64,000 nt of DNA from Bacillus sp. PK3_68. GTDB lineage: Bacteria > Bacillota > Bacilli > Bacillales > Domibacillaceae. Location of the stretch: NCBI RefSeq assembly GCF_003600835.1, contig NZ_NQYC01000001.1, positions 1,364,001 through 1,428,000 on the forward strand, in the 5' to 3' direction. Position numbers and translations under genes: made by a program. Under the pieces are notes generated by a model. That model did not search any database. It was not told the DNA's origin and saw nothing but the letters and a program-made list of their open reading frames with translations. This document shows, one piece after another, positions 55,999 to 64,000 of the stretch. How positions within the stretch are numbered: position 1 is the stretch's first letter; the number at the start of each line of letters is the position of its first letter.

Positions 55999-57216
55999 TT
56001 ATATAGGTTTAAGATGAAAGTGAATATGGCTGGCAGCCTTTAACGCAATTTCCTTTGCCTCGCTCTCCGTCCTGCCCTTCGCTAACACATAACCATACCG
56101 ATGCCCCATCGACAAAGGAGGGGTTAATGTTTGGCCATTTTTAGGTTTTATATAAATTTCAATGACACCCGGTTCTTTCCTAGCCTCATTTCTTCCGGTT
56201 ACTTTTAAAAGTGTGCCGACTAGATGAACCGTCATGTAATGGGCATATACATGATTTTTATGCTTCCGCACTAATAAGGGCTCATTCCCTAAATAAATTT
56301 TCAATATTTGTTCCACGTAGCTAAACCCGTATGCTTCTTCCACGAGCTTATTCATTATTCCTCCGGAAATACGTGGATTGATCTCAATTAGCTTCCACTC
56401 CCCCTCTACCCACCTCAATTCTAAATGACAATTTCCATTTTCTACATCCAACTCACTAATAATTTCCCGTGAGGTTTCAATCAAGCGGTTATACATTTCT
56501 TTATTACGATTCAAGACCACGCTATATCCTGTCACAATAAATCTTTTTCTCCTTGTAATCTCCTGTTCGACTACAGCCGCAATGTGAATAGTGCCCTCAA
56601 AAACAATCGCTTCAACAATGAACTGCGGTCCTTCAAGATACTCCTCAATAAGAATCTCTTCCCCCGGATACCTCTTACGCAAATATTTGATGCGATTTCT
56701 CAGCTCATACTCATTTTCAATAAAAAAAACATCCTTTGATCCAGCGGAGTTAGGCATCTTGACCACAAGAGGGTATCTTCCTTTAAGAAGGCAAGTAACT
56801 GGATGAATCGATTCATTTTCTTGAACAATTAAATAATAGGGGGAATACTTTTTTTCTTTTAAACAGGCTCTCATTCGTGCTTTGTTTTCCATTATTTTTA
56901 TGCTTTCTACAGATAAATTTGTATGACAGAGATGATTTGAAAGCTCTGCTGCAACGTGAACATAAGGATCAATAAAGCTTATAATGCCAACCACCTGGTA
57001 GGTAGATCGAATGTTCATTATCGCTTCTTCAATGCTTTCCTTCTGTTTTAAGTTCACAGCATGCATTTCATCCACTTCCGTAAATTCCTTGTTTTTCTCA
57101 AGAATGCTCGCCCGATTCGTTAACAGATGGGTAAAAAACCCCATCTCTTTTGCTGCTTTGATCCCCTCTCGGCTCGATCCTGACTGATTCGTATCTAAAA
57201 AAATAATCGCTTTCAT
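55999..57216 (-). CDS. ATP-grasp ligase B
   Basis: 405 residues from the ATG at 57216 (GGAGGC 12 bases upstream). Same architecture as ATP-grasp A: FLDTNQSGSSREGIKAAKEM, PLVVKMPNSAGSKDVFFIEN, ILIEEYLEGPQFIVEAIVF and LIEINPRISGGIMNKL, then a C-terminal KPKNGQTLTPPLSMGHRYGY domain. All ATP-grasp catalytic residues are retained, so both paralogues should be active. It is coded just ahead of the CotZ-like gene. Two parallel ligases suggest successive additions to one product, or two substrates. Confidence 0.85.
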   Translation of the reverse strand: MKAIIFLDTNQSGSSREGIKAAKEMGFFTHLLTNRASILEKNKEFTEVDEMHAVNLKQKESIEEAIMNIRSTYQVVGIISFIDPYVHVAAELSNHLCHTNLSVESIKIMENKARMRACLKEKKYSPYYLIVQENESIHPVTCLLKGRYPLVVKMPNSAGSKDVFFIENEYELRNRIKYLRKRYPGEEILIEEYLEGPQFIVEAIVFEGTIHIAAVVEQEITRRKRFIVTGYSVVLNRNKEMYNRLIETSREIISELDVENGNCHLELRWVEGEWKLIEINPRISGGIMNKLVEEAYGFSYVEQILKIYLGNEPLLVRKHKNHVYAHYMTVHLVGTLLKVTGRNEARKEPGVIEIYIKPKNGQTLTPPLSMGHRYGYVLAKGRTESEAKEIALKAASHIHFHLKPI

Positions 57217-57423
57217 TTTTCCAACGTGCCTCCATGTAAAGTCCGAATAAATACGTATATTGTACACTTGTCTATGATGCATCTTATTCAATTTACTTTT
57301 AAAATGAATAGTCATAAATACTATAAATAGAGATTATTGCTCATCGATAATTAAAAAGGAATATTTTTCATATACAGATAGACAAAGTTACGCACAGATG
57401 TCCAAGCAATCAGCTCGAATAGT

Positions 57424-57432
57424 CATACTATA
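57424..57432 (+). promoter_or_regulatory. Candidate sigma-K -10 ahead of the MurF-like gene
   Basis: CATACTATA fits CATANNNTA and lies 41 bases before the start. No AC at the expected -35. An overlapping TATAAT (57430-57435) could instead serve sigma-A. Confidence 0.3.
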
Positions 57433-57473
57433 TAATGTACGATCACTAAAAATTAAAGAAAGGAGTAACCCGT

Positions 57474-58856
57474 TTGAAACCTCTAGCCTTAGAGGCGATA
57501 TTAACTTCAATGGGAATCAAGCCGGACAAGGCCCATCAAGGCGTGTCTATCTCCAACGTTACCCATAACAAGTTTTATCCAGGAAACCACACGTTATATT
57601 TTCGGAGAAGCGGAAGGATATTTCTGGATGGGGAAAAGTTTAAGAAGTTTACAAGTTTTTATATAGTAACCGATTCATCTTTCTCCAACATGGACAAATT
57701 AAGACCCGAACAAATTATAATGGTGGACGATGTAATGAAGGCCTTCTTTACATTCACTTCTTACTACCGTCATTTATTTGATATTCCTGTTGTAGCTATC
57801 ACCGGCACTTGTGGAAAAACAACAACGAAAGAAATGCTTAAACATATTTTACAAAAAGACTGCAAGGTCCAAGCAACCGTTTCCAATAAAAACGCCGGCT
57901 GTTACAACCTTCCTTATTTGATGGGTATCGATGAAGAAACGGATGCCGCTATTATAGAAGCAGCCGTCGCCGAACCCGGTCATATGATGGAAACCTGTAA
58001 ATATTTCTTTCCAACAATGGGTGTCATGACCATGATTGATGTTGATCATACAGATCACTTCCGCTCATTTAGAGAGTATGTAAGAGAAAAAGAAAAATTG
58101 ATAAGGGGGCTCAATAATAAAGGAACGCTTATTATTAATGCCGATGATCCTCACATTCTATCCATGGATTTCTCTAAATATCGAGGCAAATTAATAACTT
58201 TTGGAAAAGATAAACAGGCTGATTGGCGGATAAAAGACATGTATTCTCATAAAAACAAGACCTATTTCAAGGTCAATTATAGGGGGAAATCGTATACGGG
58301 ATCCGTTCCTGGATTAGGAGAACATAACGTTTACAATGCTGTCGCTTCTATTGCAACAGCCAGAGAAATGGGAATGAAGGTTACCTCCGCTATAAAAAGA
58401 TTAGCATCCTTTGAGCATTTGAGTTCTCATTTTGAGATTATTGAAGGTCGAAACAAAACCGTTCTTATCGATGATACATGGAAATCGAATCCCGCTTCCT
58501 TAAAAAGTGGTTTACTATCTTTAGTAGATATGGCTCGTTCTTCACAAAGAACCATTGCTGTTTTAGGAAGAATGGCTGAACTTGGAATCTATGCGGATGA
58601 AGAATATAAAAAAATCGGTCAGCTACTGAAAGAGATAGGAATAGATGTGCTCATTACAAAAGGTTTTTTTGCAAAAGATATTGCCAAGTCAGCCATTCGC
58701 GCAGGAATGAAAAAAGACAATATTTATCACTTTTCTGAGGAAGAAGAAATGAAAAGCTTTTTGGACACCTTCTTACAACCTAATGACATTGTATATTTTA
58801 AAACTGACGATACAGACCATGTGTTTGACCGGATCATTCGACATTTAAAACGTTGA
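57474..58856 (+). CDS. MurF-like Mur ligase
   Basis: 460 residues. An N-terminal MurF/MurE-type domain (residues 1-100), then the P-loop GTCGKTTTKE at 111-120, the central ATPase with ATVSNKNAGCYNLPYLMG, DVDHTDHFRSFREYVREKE carrying the carbamylated Lys region, GTLIINADDPH, and a C-terminal Mur domain with VLIDDTWKSNPASL and AVLGRMAELG. Mur ligases form peptide-like bonds using ATP and an acyl-phosphate. It is not the dcw-cluster MurF by context, and sits with three ATP-grasp proteins and a coat protein. TTG start behind AAAGGAGTAACCCG. Confidence 0.85.
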   Translation: MKPLALEAILTSMGIKPDKAHQGVSISNVTHNKFYPGNHTLYFRRSGRIFLDGEKFKKFTSFYIVTDSSFSNMDKLRPEQIIMVDDVMKAFFTFTSYYRHLFDIPVVAITGTCGKTTTKEMLKHILQKDCKVQATVSNKNAGCYNLPYLMGIDEETDAAIIEAAVAEPGHMMETCKYFFPTMGVMTMIDVDHTDHFRSFREYVREKEKLIRGLNNKGTLIINADDPHILSMDFSKYRGKLITFGKDKQADWRIKDMYSHKNKTYFKVNYRGKSYTGSVPGLGEHNVYNAVASIATAREMGMKVTSAIKRLASFEHLSSHFEIIEGRNKTVLIDDTWKSNPASLKSGLLSLVDMARSSQRTIAVLGRMAELGIYADEEYKKIGQLLKEIGIDVLITKGFFAKDIAKSAIRAGMKKDNIYHFSEEEEMKSFLDTFLQPNDIVYFKTDDTDHVFDRIIRHLKR

Positions 58857-58881
58857 GAAGTATGAATAGACAACAGCTAAG

Positions 58882-58919
58882 AAAGGATGCCAGCAAACTA
58901 AGATTTGCTGGCATCCTTT
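58882..58919 (+). terminator. Terminator after the MurF-like gene
   Basis: Perfect 16-base arms AAAGGATGCCAGCAAA / TTTGCTGGCATCCTTT. Confidence 0.9.
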
Positions 58920-59041
58920 CTTTGTAACAAGTTCCTTTCATGAGGCAGCGTGAAAGGAAAAGGGCTCTCTCCTAAAAAAGCTTCGCTAATCGAAATTTTT
59001 TCGTGTAAATAAAATGAAGATGTGTTAAAATTGATCAATCA

Positions 59042-59055
59042 TGACCAAATGGTCA
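59042..59055. promoter_or_regulatory. Probable TetR-family operator
   Basis: TGACCAAATGGTCA, 6-base arms with a 2-base centre, directly behind a TTAAAAT -10-like element and 31 bases before the regulator's ATG. Its position fits autoregulation of the TetR/MFS pair. Confidence 0.65.
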
Positions 59056-59085
59056 AATTGGAAACCGAATGGTTGGGAAAAGAAG

Positions 59086-59946
59086 ATGAACGAAAAGAAA
59101 CGGAAAATACTCATTACTGCCATGAAGCTTTTCTCTCAAAAAAGCTTTCATCAAACATCGATGCAGCAAGTAGCTGATATATGCGGGATATCCAAGGGCA
59201 GCCTGTATACTTATTTCAAATCAAAAGAAGAGCTCCTATTAGACATTTTTTCTTATTATTACCAGCTTCTAAGCGATCAGCTTGCCGCCTCTTCGAAAGA
59301 TGGTGACACGCCGCGGGAAGTTTTCATTCATGAAATTGCAATTCGCATCCAACATTATTGGAAGTTCCAGGAGTTTTTCCTTATGCAAATGAATGAGTTA
59401 AGTGGATTGGAAGATAAGTCGCTGAATCAATATGTTCGCCAGGAAAATGCCAAAATTTTGCGCAGAACAGAAAAAGGAATCGTTTCTGTATTCGGTGAGG
59501 AGATCGTTCCGTATGCAGCTGATTTAACAGCTACCTTAAAAGGAATGTTCACTTCATATATGCGTGGGGTGATGGAAGAGGGGAACGCTTGTGACTTCCA
59601 TAAGCTCGCTCATTTTTTATTTTTTCAGCTTGAAGCAGCAGCTCAGGCACTGATCGAAAAACGGCCGGAGCCATTTTTCGTAACCCCTCTCTTACAGGAG
59701 CTCACAGACAGACAGAAGGAAGAAACGGTACATCCGCTCTATATCTTACGAAAATTAAAAGAAACGGCTGCAGCTCAAGAAGAAGCAATCATAGCAGAAT
59801 CTATAGAAATAATGGAAAAGGAATTGAGAGAATTAAAGCCAAGACCAGCGCTTTTGACAGGGATGATTCGTAACTTGAAAGAAAATGAAGAACTGGCCCC
59901 ATTGGCCGGGGAACTTGAGAGAATGATTCGTTTATATCCATCGTAA
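59086..59946 (+). CDS. TetR/AcrR-family regulator
   Basis: 286 residues from the ATG at 59086 behind GGAAAAGAAG; the frame open from 59041 would translate the operator. Helix-turn-helix at residues 21-45 (MQQVADICGISKGSLYTYFK). The C-terminal half is unusually long, ending in a helical ELRELKPRPALLTGM region. It is 47 bases ahead of an MFS exporter and probably represses it. Confidence 0.85.
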   Translation: MNEKKRKILITAMKLFSQKSFHQTSMQQVADICGISKGSLYTYFKSKEELLLDIFSYYYQLLSDQLAASSKDGDTPREVFIHEIAIRIQHYWKFQEFFLMQMNELSGLEDKSLNQYVRQENAKILRRTEKGIVSVFGEEIVPYAADLTATLKGMFTSYMRGVMEEGNACDFHKLAHFLFFQLEAAAQALIEKRPEPFFVTPLLQELTDRQKEETVHPLYILRKLKETAAAQEEAIIAESIEIMEKELRELKPRPALLTGMIRNLKENEELAPLAGELERMIRLYPS

Positions 59947-59993
59947 CACCGATTTAGTAAGTAAAGAGAGTAAAAAGAAAGCAGGTTGATCCT

Positions 59994-61211
59994 ATGTCAC
60001 AAAAAAATGTACAACAATTCCCGCTCCTCATTTTAATGGCCAACATGTTCATTGTTATGACAGGCATTGGGCTTGTGATTCCAATTATGCCCACTATCAT
60101 ACATGATTTTGGAGCAGGGGGGAAAACCTTTGGCCTGTTAATTGCTACGTTTGCCTTTGCACAGTTTATCTTCTCTCCGATCGCAGGAGATTTGTCTGAC
60201 CGGCTCGGTCGCAAAAAAGCGATTGTGTTCGGTCTTATTCTTTTTTCTTTTTCTCAATTTTTGTTCGCTTTTTCCCAGCAGCTAATATTGCTTTACGCTT
60301 CGCGTATCTTTGGGGGCATCGGAGCGGCTTTTATGATTCCTTCTATGATGGCTTTTGTTGCTGATATTACGACAGTAGAAACACGGGCAAAAGGAATGGG
60401 ACGGCTCGGAGCCTCCATGTCACTTGGCTTTGTTGTCGGGCCCGGGATCGGTGGCTTTCTTTCCACACTAGGCTTGCGGGCTCCGTTTTTTATCGCAGGG
60501 GCTGCCGCCGCTTTAGCTGTTATTCTCTCTATCTTATTTTTAAAAGAGCCTGAACGTGCGGCGATGCCAATGACATCTAAAAAACGTGATCCTTTATTTA
60601 AACAGCTCGCTCTTTCTGCAAAAAAGCCCTACTTTATTCTTTTAATGATGATGTTTACCCTATCATTCGGTCTTGCCAATTATCAAGCAACGATTAGCTT
60701 ATACACAAATGTCAAATTCGGTTTTAGCCCTTCCGATATTTCTATGCTTATGGTCGTTGGCGGCTTGATTGGTGTCATTGTGCAAGCCTTTGTCTTAGAT
60801 AGAGTGCTGCGAGTATTTGGAGAAGTCCGTATTATGAACATCATGCTTGTAGTCGCAGCTGCTTCTATGATTGGCTTGTTGTTTGCTACTGGATTCGCTT
60901 CTGTTCTTACAGTATCTGCCTTCTTCTTTACTGCCGCTTCCTTGCTTCGCCCAGCTATCAATACAACGGTTTCCAAAATGGCAGGAAGTGAACAAGGCTT
61001 TGCGGCCGGAATGAATAACGCCTATATGAGTATCGGCAATATGGTGGGTCCCGCGCTTGCCGGCGCTTTATTTGATATCAATATGGCTCTTCCTTATATA
61101 TTTGGAGCAGTGATCATTATAATCACGCTTATCATTTGTATGAAATGGGCACAGAGCTTAAAGAGAAAACGCCGTTTACGGACATCTTACCAGCCCCCTT
61201 CCGCTCAATAG
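59994..61211 (+). CDS. MFS drug exporter, Bmr/Blt type
   Basis: 405 residues, 12 predicted transmembrane helices. Motif A (GDLSDRLGRKKAIV) between helices 2 and 3 and the drug-exporter motif C-like stretch (LGFVVGPGIGGFLS) in helix 5 mark it as a DHA1 multidrug antiporter. It should export hydrophobic compounds with proton influx. AAAGCAGGTTG precedes the ATG. Cotranscribed with the TetR gene. Confidence 0.88.
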   Translation: MSQKNVQQFPLLILMANMFIVMTGIGLVIPIMPTIIHDFGAGGKTFGLLIATFAFAQFIFSPIAGDLSDRLGRKKAIVFGLILFSFSQFLFAFSQQLILLYASRIFGGIGAAFMIPSMMAFVADITTVETRAKGMGRLGASMSLGFVVGPGIGGFLSTLGLRAPFFIAGAAAALAVILSILFLKEPERAAMPMTSKKRDPLFKQLALSAKKPYFILLMMMFTLSFGLANYQATISLYTNVKFGFSPSDISMLMVVGGLIGVIVQAFVLDRVLRVFGEVRIMNIMLVVAAASMIGLLFATGFASVLTVSAFFFTAASLLRPAINTTVSKMAGSEQGFAAGMNNAYMSIGNMVGPALAGALFDINMALPYIFGAVIIIITLIICMKWAQSLKRKRRLRTSYQPPSAQ

Positions 61212-61218
61212 CAGGCCA

Positions 61219-61272
61219 CCAAAGCGAGGCAATCCCAAAGTGTCTATCACTTATGGAGTTGCCTCGCTTTGG
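61219..61272. terminator. Bidirectional terminator after the exporter
   Basis: CCAAAGCGAGGCAA / TTGCCTCGCTTTGG with a 26-base loop; it extends into the 3' end of the convergent kinase gene. Confidence 0.8.
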
Positions 61273-63326
61273 TTTCCTCCGGTGATGGCAAACCGGATAA
61301 AAAAAGTGGTTCCTTGCTCACTCGTTTTTAGATCAATAACCGCATGATGCCGTTCAGCTACACTATAGCAAATAGCGAGCCCTAGTCCTGTACCTGTATC
61401 TTTCGTTGTAAAGAAAGGAGTGCCAATCGTTTCAAGAAACTCCGGCTTGATGCCGCCGCCTTCGTCCTTTACCTCTAAAACGACCGTATTCTTTTCTGTA
61501 TATGTTTTCAGCGTAAGTTTCCCTCCAGGGTCCATCGCCTCTAGTCCGTTTAAAGACAAATTTAAAATTAATTGACTAATTTCCTTTTCATCCAAATAAA
61601 GTTCGGGACAGTCGCTTAGCTGAAGAGAAACGAACTTGTCGTTCATTAATGCTTCTGCTTGTATTAATGGGTGTAATCCTTCAATCACCGGATTAAGAGG
61701 CTGTAGCTTCTTGTCGCTCACCTTATTCTTGGCTAAATTAAGAAACTCAGTGATGATTGAATTAGCCCTATCTAATTCTCCGAGCATTAAATCAACATAC
61801 TTCACCATTAAATGCTCTGGATCACTCTTTGACAGCTCTAAAAATCCTCTGACGGTTGTCATTGGGTTTCTAATTTCGTGGGCAATGCCAGCGGCCATTT
61901 CCCCCACTAAATATAGGCGGTCCAACCGCGCTACCTCGCTTTCCAACCGCACGCGCTCCGTAATATCGGTAATAGCACTTAACACACATTGTTCTCCCTG
62001 GATCTCAAGGATCTCTGTCGACAACAGCCCATGCCTGATCATCCCTGCTTTTGTTTGATATTGAATTTCTGCATTGCGAACACATTCACCATTTTTCAAG
62101 TCATCTCTTCCTGTGAGATTTAAAACAGGAACGGTTTGATTAAGTATTTCTTCATATGAATAACCAGTATGGTTCAACCAGCTCGCATTTACATCAATAT
62201 ACTTTCCGTCCCTTAACGTACGAAGCTCGATTAAACAAGGACTTGATTGAAAAATTTTATAAAAATGTTCTTTGGATAGTCGCAAAGCTTCGGCCATTTT
62301 TTTACGTTCTTCGATTTCTTTTCGCAGTTGTTCATTTGCCTGTGATAATTCCTGTGTTCTTTCCTTCACTAGCTTTTCTAAAAGGGCATATTGCCGTTTT
62401 CGTTCTTTTTCCATCTTCTTTCTTTCTGCAATATTACGAATGGAGCAGACAAAAAGATATTCATCTCCTATCTGAGCCTCGCCAATTTGGATTTCGACTG
62501 GTATGTCTTTCCCCTCTTTATTTTTGACAACAGCCTCAAGCAGCTGGCCAGTCATTTCTCTGACATAATCCATCAGCTGAGGAGAAAAGCCGGGCAAAAG
62601 ATTAACCATATGCTTTCCAGGAAGATCATCCATTGAATAGCCAAACATGCGTGTAATAGCCGGGTTAACCGATAAAATACACCCTTGTTCATCAAACGTA
62701 ATAATCGTATCAAGCAATGTTTCACCAATGACTCTCGCCAATTCTTCATTTTTGCGCAAATCAAATGTCGTGCGTTTTAATTTTTCATTTACTTTTTTCA
62801 GCTCATTTTGACGCCGCAATTCACTTTCGTGCTTCAGTTTTTTATGATTTTGATAGATTTTAACAAACTGTTCGACCTTTAGCTTTAAAGTTTCTGGATG
62901 AAATGGCTTGAATATATAATCTACTGCACCGAGTCCGTATCCTTGAAGCACATTTTCCATCGTTTGATTGATCGCCGTAATAAAAATAATGGGAATATAC
63001 TTAGATCGTTCTCTTGCTTTAATAAGATTAGCCGTTTCAAATCCATTTAATCCCGGCATTTGCACATCGAGCAAAATAACAGCAAAGTCCTGTTTGAGTA
63101 CATACTTTAAAGCTTCTTCACCTGAATTTGCACATACAAGATGGTAGTCCGGCGAAGCGAGGACAGCTTTTAGCACGAGTAAATTTTCAGGATGATCATC
63201 AACCATGAGAATATTCACCTTTTGTTGGTGGGCTTCTTCTTCAATTGTCCACTCTTTTTCCTCACTGCTTGCCGGCATTACCTGGGTAGATAAAGAACTA
63301 TTGGATCTTTCTGTATATTTTTTCAA
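61251..63326 (-). CDS. Hybrid sensor: receiver, two PAS domains, histidine kinase
   Basis: About 690 residues. A receiver domain (ILMVDDHPENLLVLKAV, VILLDVQMPGLNGFE with the phospho-Asp) comes first, then PAS 1 (TIITFDEQGCILSVNPAITR), a coiled coil, PAS 2 (SSPCLIELRTLRDGKYIDVN), HisKA with AGIAHEIRNPMTTVRGFLEL and HATPase with NLSLNGLEAM, DEGGGIKPEF and GTGLGLAI. No membrane segment. The kinase region resembles KinA/KinE-type sporulation kinases. The start is unsure: TTG 63326 behind GAGGAAGTGG is my choice, which overlaps cheR by 29 bases; the frame is open to 63389. Confidence 0.8.
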   Translation of the reverse strand: MKKYTERSNSSLSTQVMPASSEEKEWTIEEEAHQQKVNILMVDDHPENLLVLKAVLASPDYHLVCANSGEEALKYVLKQDFAVILLDVQMPGLNGFETANLIKARERSKYIPIIFITAINQTMENVLQGYGLGAVDYIFKPFHPETLKLKVEQFVKIYQNHKKLKHESELRRQNELKKVNEKLKRTTFDLRKNEELARVIGETLLDTIITFDEQGCILSVNPAITRMFGYSMDDLPGKHMVNLLPGFSPQLMDYVREMTGQLLEAVVKNKEGKDIPVEIQIGEAQIGDEYLFVCSIRNIAERKKMEKERKRQYALLEKLVKERTQELSQANEQLRKEIEERKKMAEALRLSKEHFYKIFQSSPCLIELRTLRDGKYIDVNASWLNHTGYSYEEILNQTVPVLNLTGRDDLKNGECVRNAEIQYQTKAGMIRHGLLSTEILEIQGEQCVLSAITDITERVRLESEVARLDRLYLVGEMAAGIAHEIRNPMTTVRGFLELSKSDPEHLMVKYVDLMLGELDRANSIITEFLNLAKNKVSDKKLQPLNPVIEGLHPLIQAEALMNDKFVSLQLSDCPELYLDEKEISQLILNLSLNGLEAMDPGGKLTLKTYTEKNTVVLEVKDEGGGIKPEFLETIGTPFFTTKDTGTGLGLAICYSVAERHHAVIDLKTSEQGTTFFIRFAITGGNQSEATP

Positions 63327-64000
63327 ACGGATCCACTTCCTCATAAAAATTTGTAATGCTCGTAAATTTAATTCCTTCTTTACTGCCAAGTCCGAGAATG
63401 CCTGATTGGACTAAACTTTCATGAAAAAGATTATAAACACGATTTTGAAGCAATTTATTAAAATAGATCATGACATTGCGGCAAATAATAATATGAAATT
63501 CATTAAATGAACGATCGGCCGCCAAATTGTGCTCGGCAAAAATAATGTTTTTTGCTAAAAATGGATGAAAAGCTGCTTTTTTTTGTTTAGCCGTATAGTA
63601 CTCTGAAAAAGCACTCGTTCCTCCCGCTGCTAAATAATTTTTTGTATATAATTGCATTTTCTGCAACGGAAATTCTCCATTTTGAGCATAGGTTAGTACA
63701 GTTCTGTTCATATCCGTCGCATAAATTCTTGTTTTCTCATATAGGCCTTCTTCATACAAAAGAATAGCCATAGAATATACTTCCTCTCCGGTTGAACAGC
63801 CTGCATGCCAAATCTTGATTGAAGAGCAATCTCTTAAAAACGGAATGACTTTTGTTCGAAACGATAAAAAAAAGCTTGGATCACGAAACATTTCCGTGAC
63901 ATTAATTGAAAAGTCTTCACATAACTTCTCCATCACCGAAGAGTCATGCAATACTCTTTCCTGCAACCCCGAAATACTTGTTACTTTTTCTGTTCGCATC
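63298..64000 (-). CDS. CheR-type protein methyltransferase (partial)
   Basis: The 233 residues in the window lack the first part of the CheR N-terminal helical domain and run to the window edge. Seen are TEMFRDPSFFLSF, the AdoMet-binding WHAGCSTGEEVYSMAIL, the IYATDMNRTVL acidic loop and FHIIICRNVMIYF. CheR methylates Glu residues in chemoreceptors. Next to a receiver-PAS-kinase it is more likely part of a sensor module than of the main chemotaxis operon. Confidence 0.85.
   Translation of the reverse strand, partial: MRTEKVTSISGLQERVLHDSSVMEKLCEDFSINVTEMFRDPSFFLSFRTKVIPFLRDCSSIKIWHAGCSTGEEVYSMAILLYEEGLYEKTRIYATDMNRTVLTYAQNGEFPLQKMQLYTKNYLAAGGTSAFSEYYTAKQKKAAFHPFLAKNIIFAEHNLAADRSFNEFHIIICRNVMIYFNKLLQNRVYNLFHESLVQSGILGLGSKEGIKFTSITNFYEEVDPFEKIYRKIQ

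Overview
This is a chromosomal segment of an aerobic, endospore-forming Bacillaceae bacterium. The evidence is the gene order sdhC-yslB-uvrC-trxA-etfA-etfB-fadB-fadR-lcfA and yshE-mutS2-polX-cvpA-zapA-rnhC-pheT-pheS-ysgA-sspI, which follows the Bacillus subtilis arrangement. Further support comes from spore genes (sspI, CotB-like and CotZ-like proteins), a FadR operator, a T-box leader and sigma-K type promoters. An encapsulin operon of the iron-storing IMEF type resembles the one described in Quasibacillus (Bacillus) thermotolerans, so a close relative is plausible, but that is inference. I see no tRNA or rRNA genes, CRISPR arrays, insertion sequences or prophage genes.

Layout. 1-8.4 kb: end of sdhC, yslB, uvrC, trxA, then the fatty-acid degradation operon (lcfA, fadR, fadB, etfB, etfA) read leftwards. 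8.5-14.7 kb: accessory metabolism, with a VanW-domain protein, a regulator, a DUF3311/sodium-solute symporter pair and a YtcJ-like amidohydrolase. 15.0-19.5 kb: rightward genes for a membrane-anchored glycerophosphodiesterase, a 2-hydroxyacid dehydrogenase, a small heat-shock protein and a divergent pyruvate-kinase-like protein. 19.6-31.2 kb: the conserved DNA repair, cell division and Phe-tRNA synthetase block. 31.3-45.8 kb: a spore-surface region with three CotB-like proteins, a Pro/Tyr-rich protein, a 1026-residue coiled-coil protein overlapping a JAMM metallopeptidase, and several unknown proteins. Three genes here carry clean sigma-K promoters (AC-N17-CATANNNTA) and others carry partial matches. 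46-49.5 kb: an acetyltransferase, the encapsulin operon (IMEF cargo, shell, ferredoxin) and, convergent to it, an unknown gene behind a Fur box. 49.6-52.8 kb: a yhfS-yhfT-bioY cluster behind a probable BirA operator. 53-58.9 kb: two paralogous ATP-grasp ligases, a YheC/YheD-type ATP-grasp protein, a CotZ-like coat protein and a MurF-like ligase, which I regard as the best candidate for an undescribed system. 59-64 kb: a TetR/MFS efflux pair, then a hybrid histidine kinase and the end of a CheR methyltransferase.

Sequence quality matters here. Six single-base gaps in short homopolymers break five genes: the VanW gene, the pyruvate-kinase-like gene, pheT, the coiled-coil gene and bioY (twice). 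pheT is essential and each reading frame is restored by adding one base to a run, so these are most likely assembly errors. I annotate the genes across them.

How the parts may work together. The lcfA-etf operon feeds acyl-CoA electrons to the respiratory chain under FadR. The encapsulin shell should load both the ferritin-like IMEF protein and the ferredoxin through the same FTVGSLI tag, placed at opposite ends of the two cargoes. The spore-surface genes at 32-46 kb, and probably the ligase cluster at 53-59 kb, look like late mother-cell functions acting on the coat or crust.
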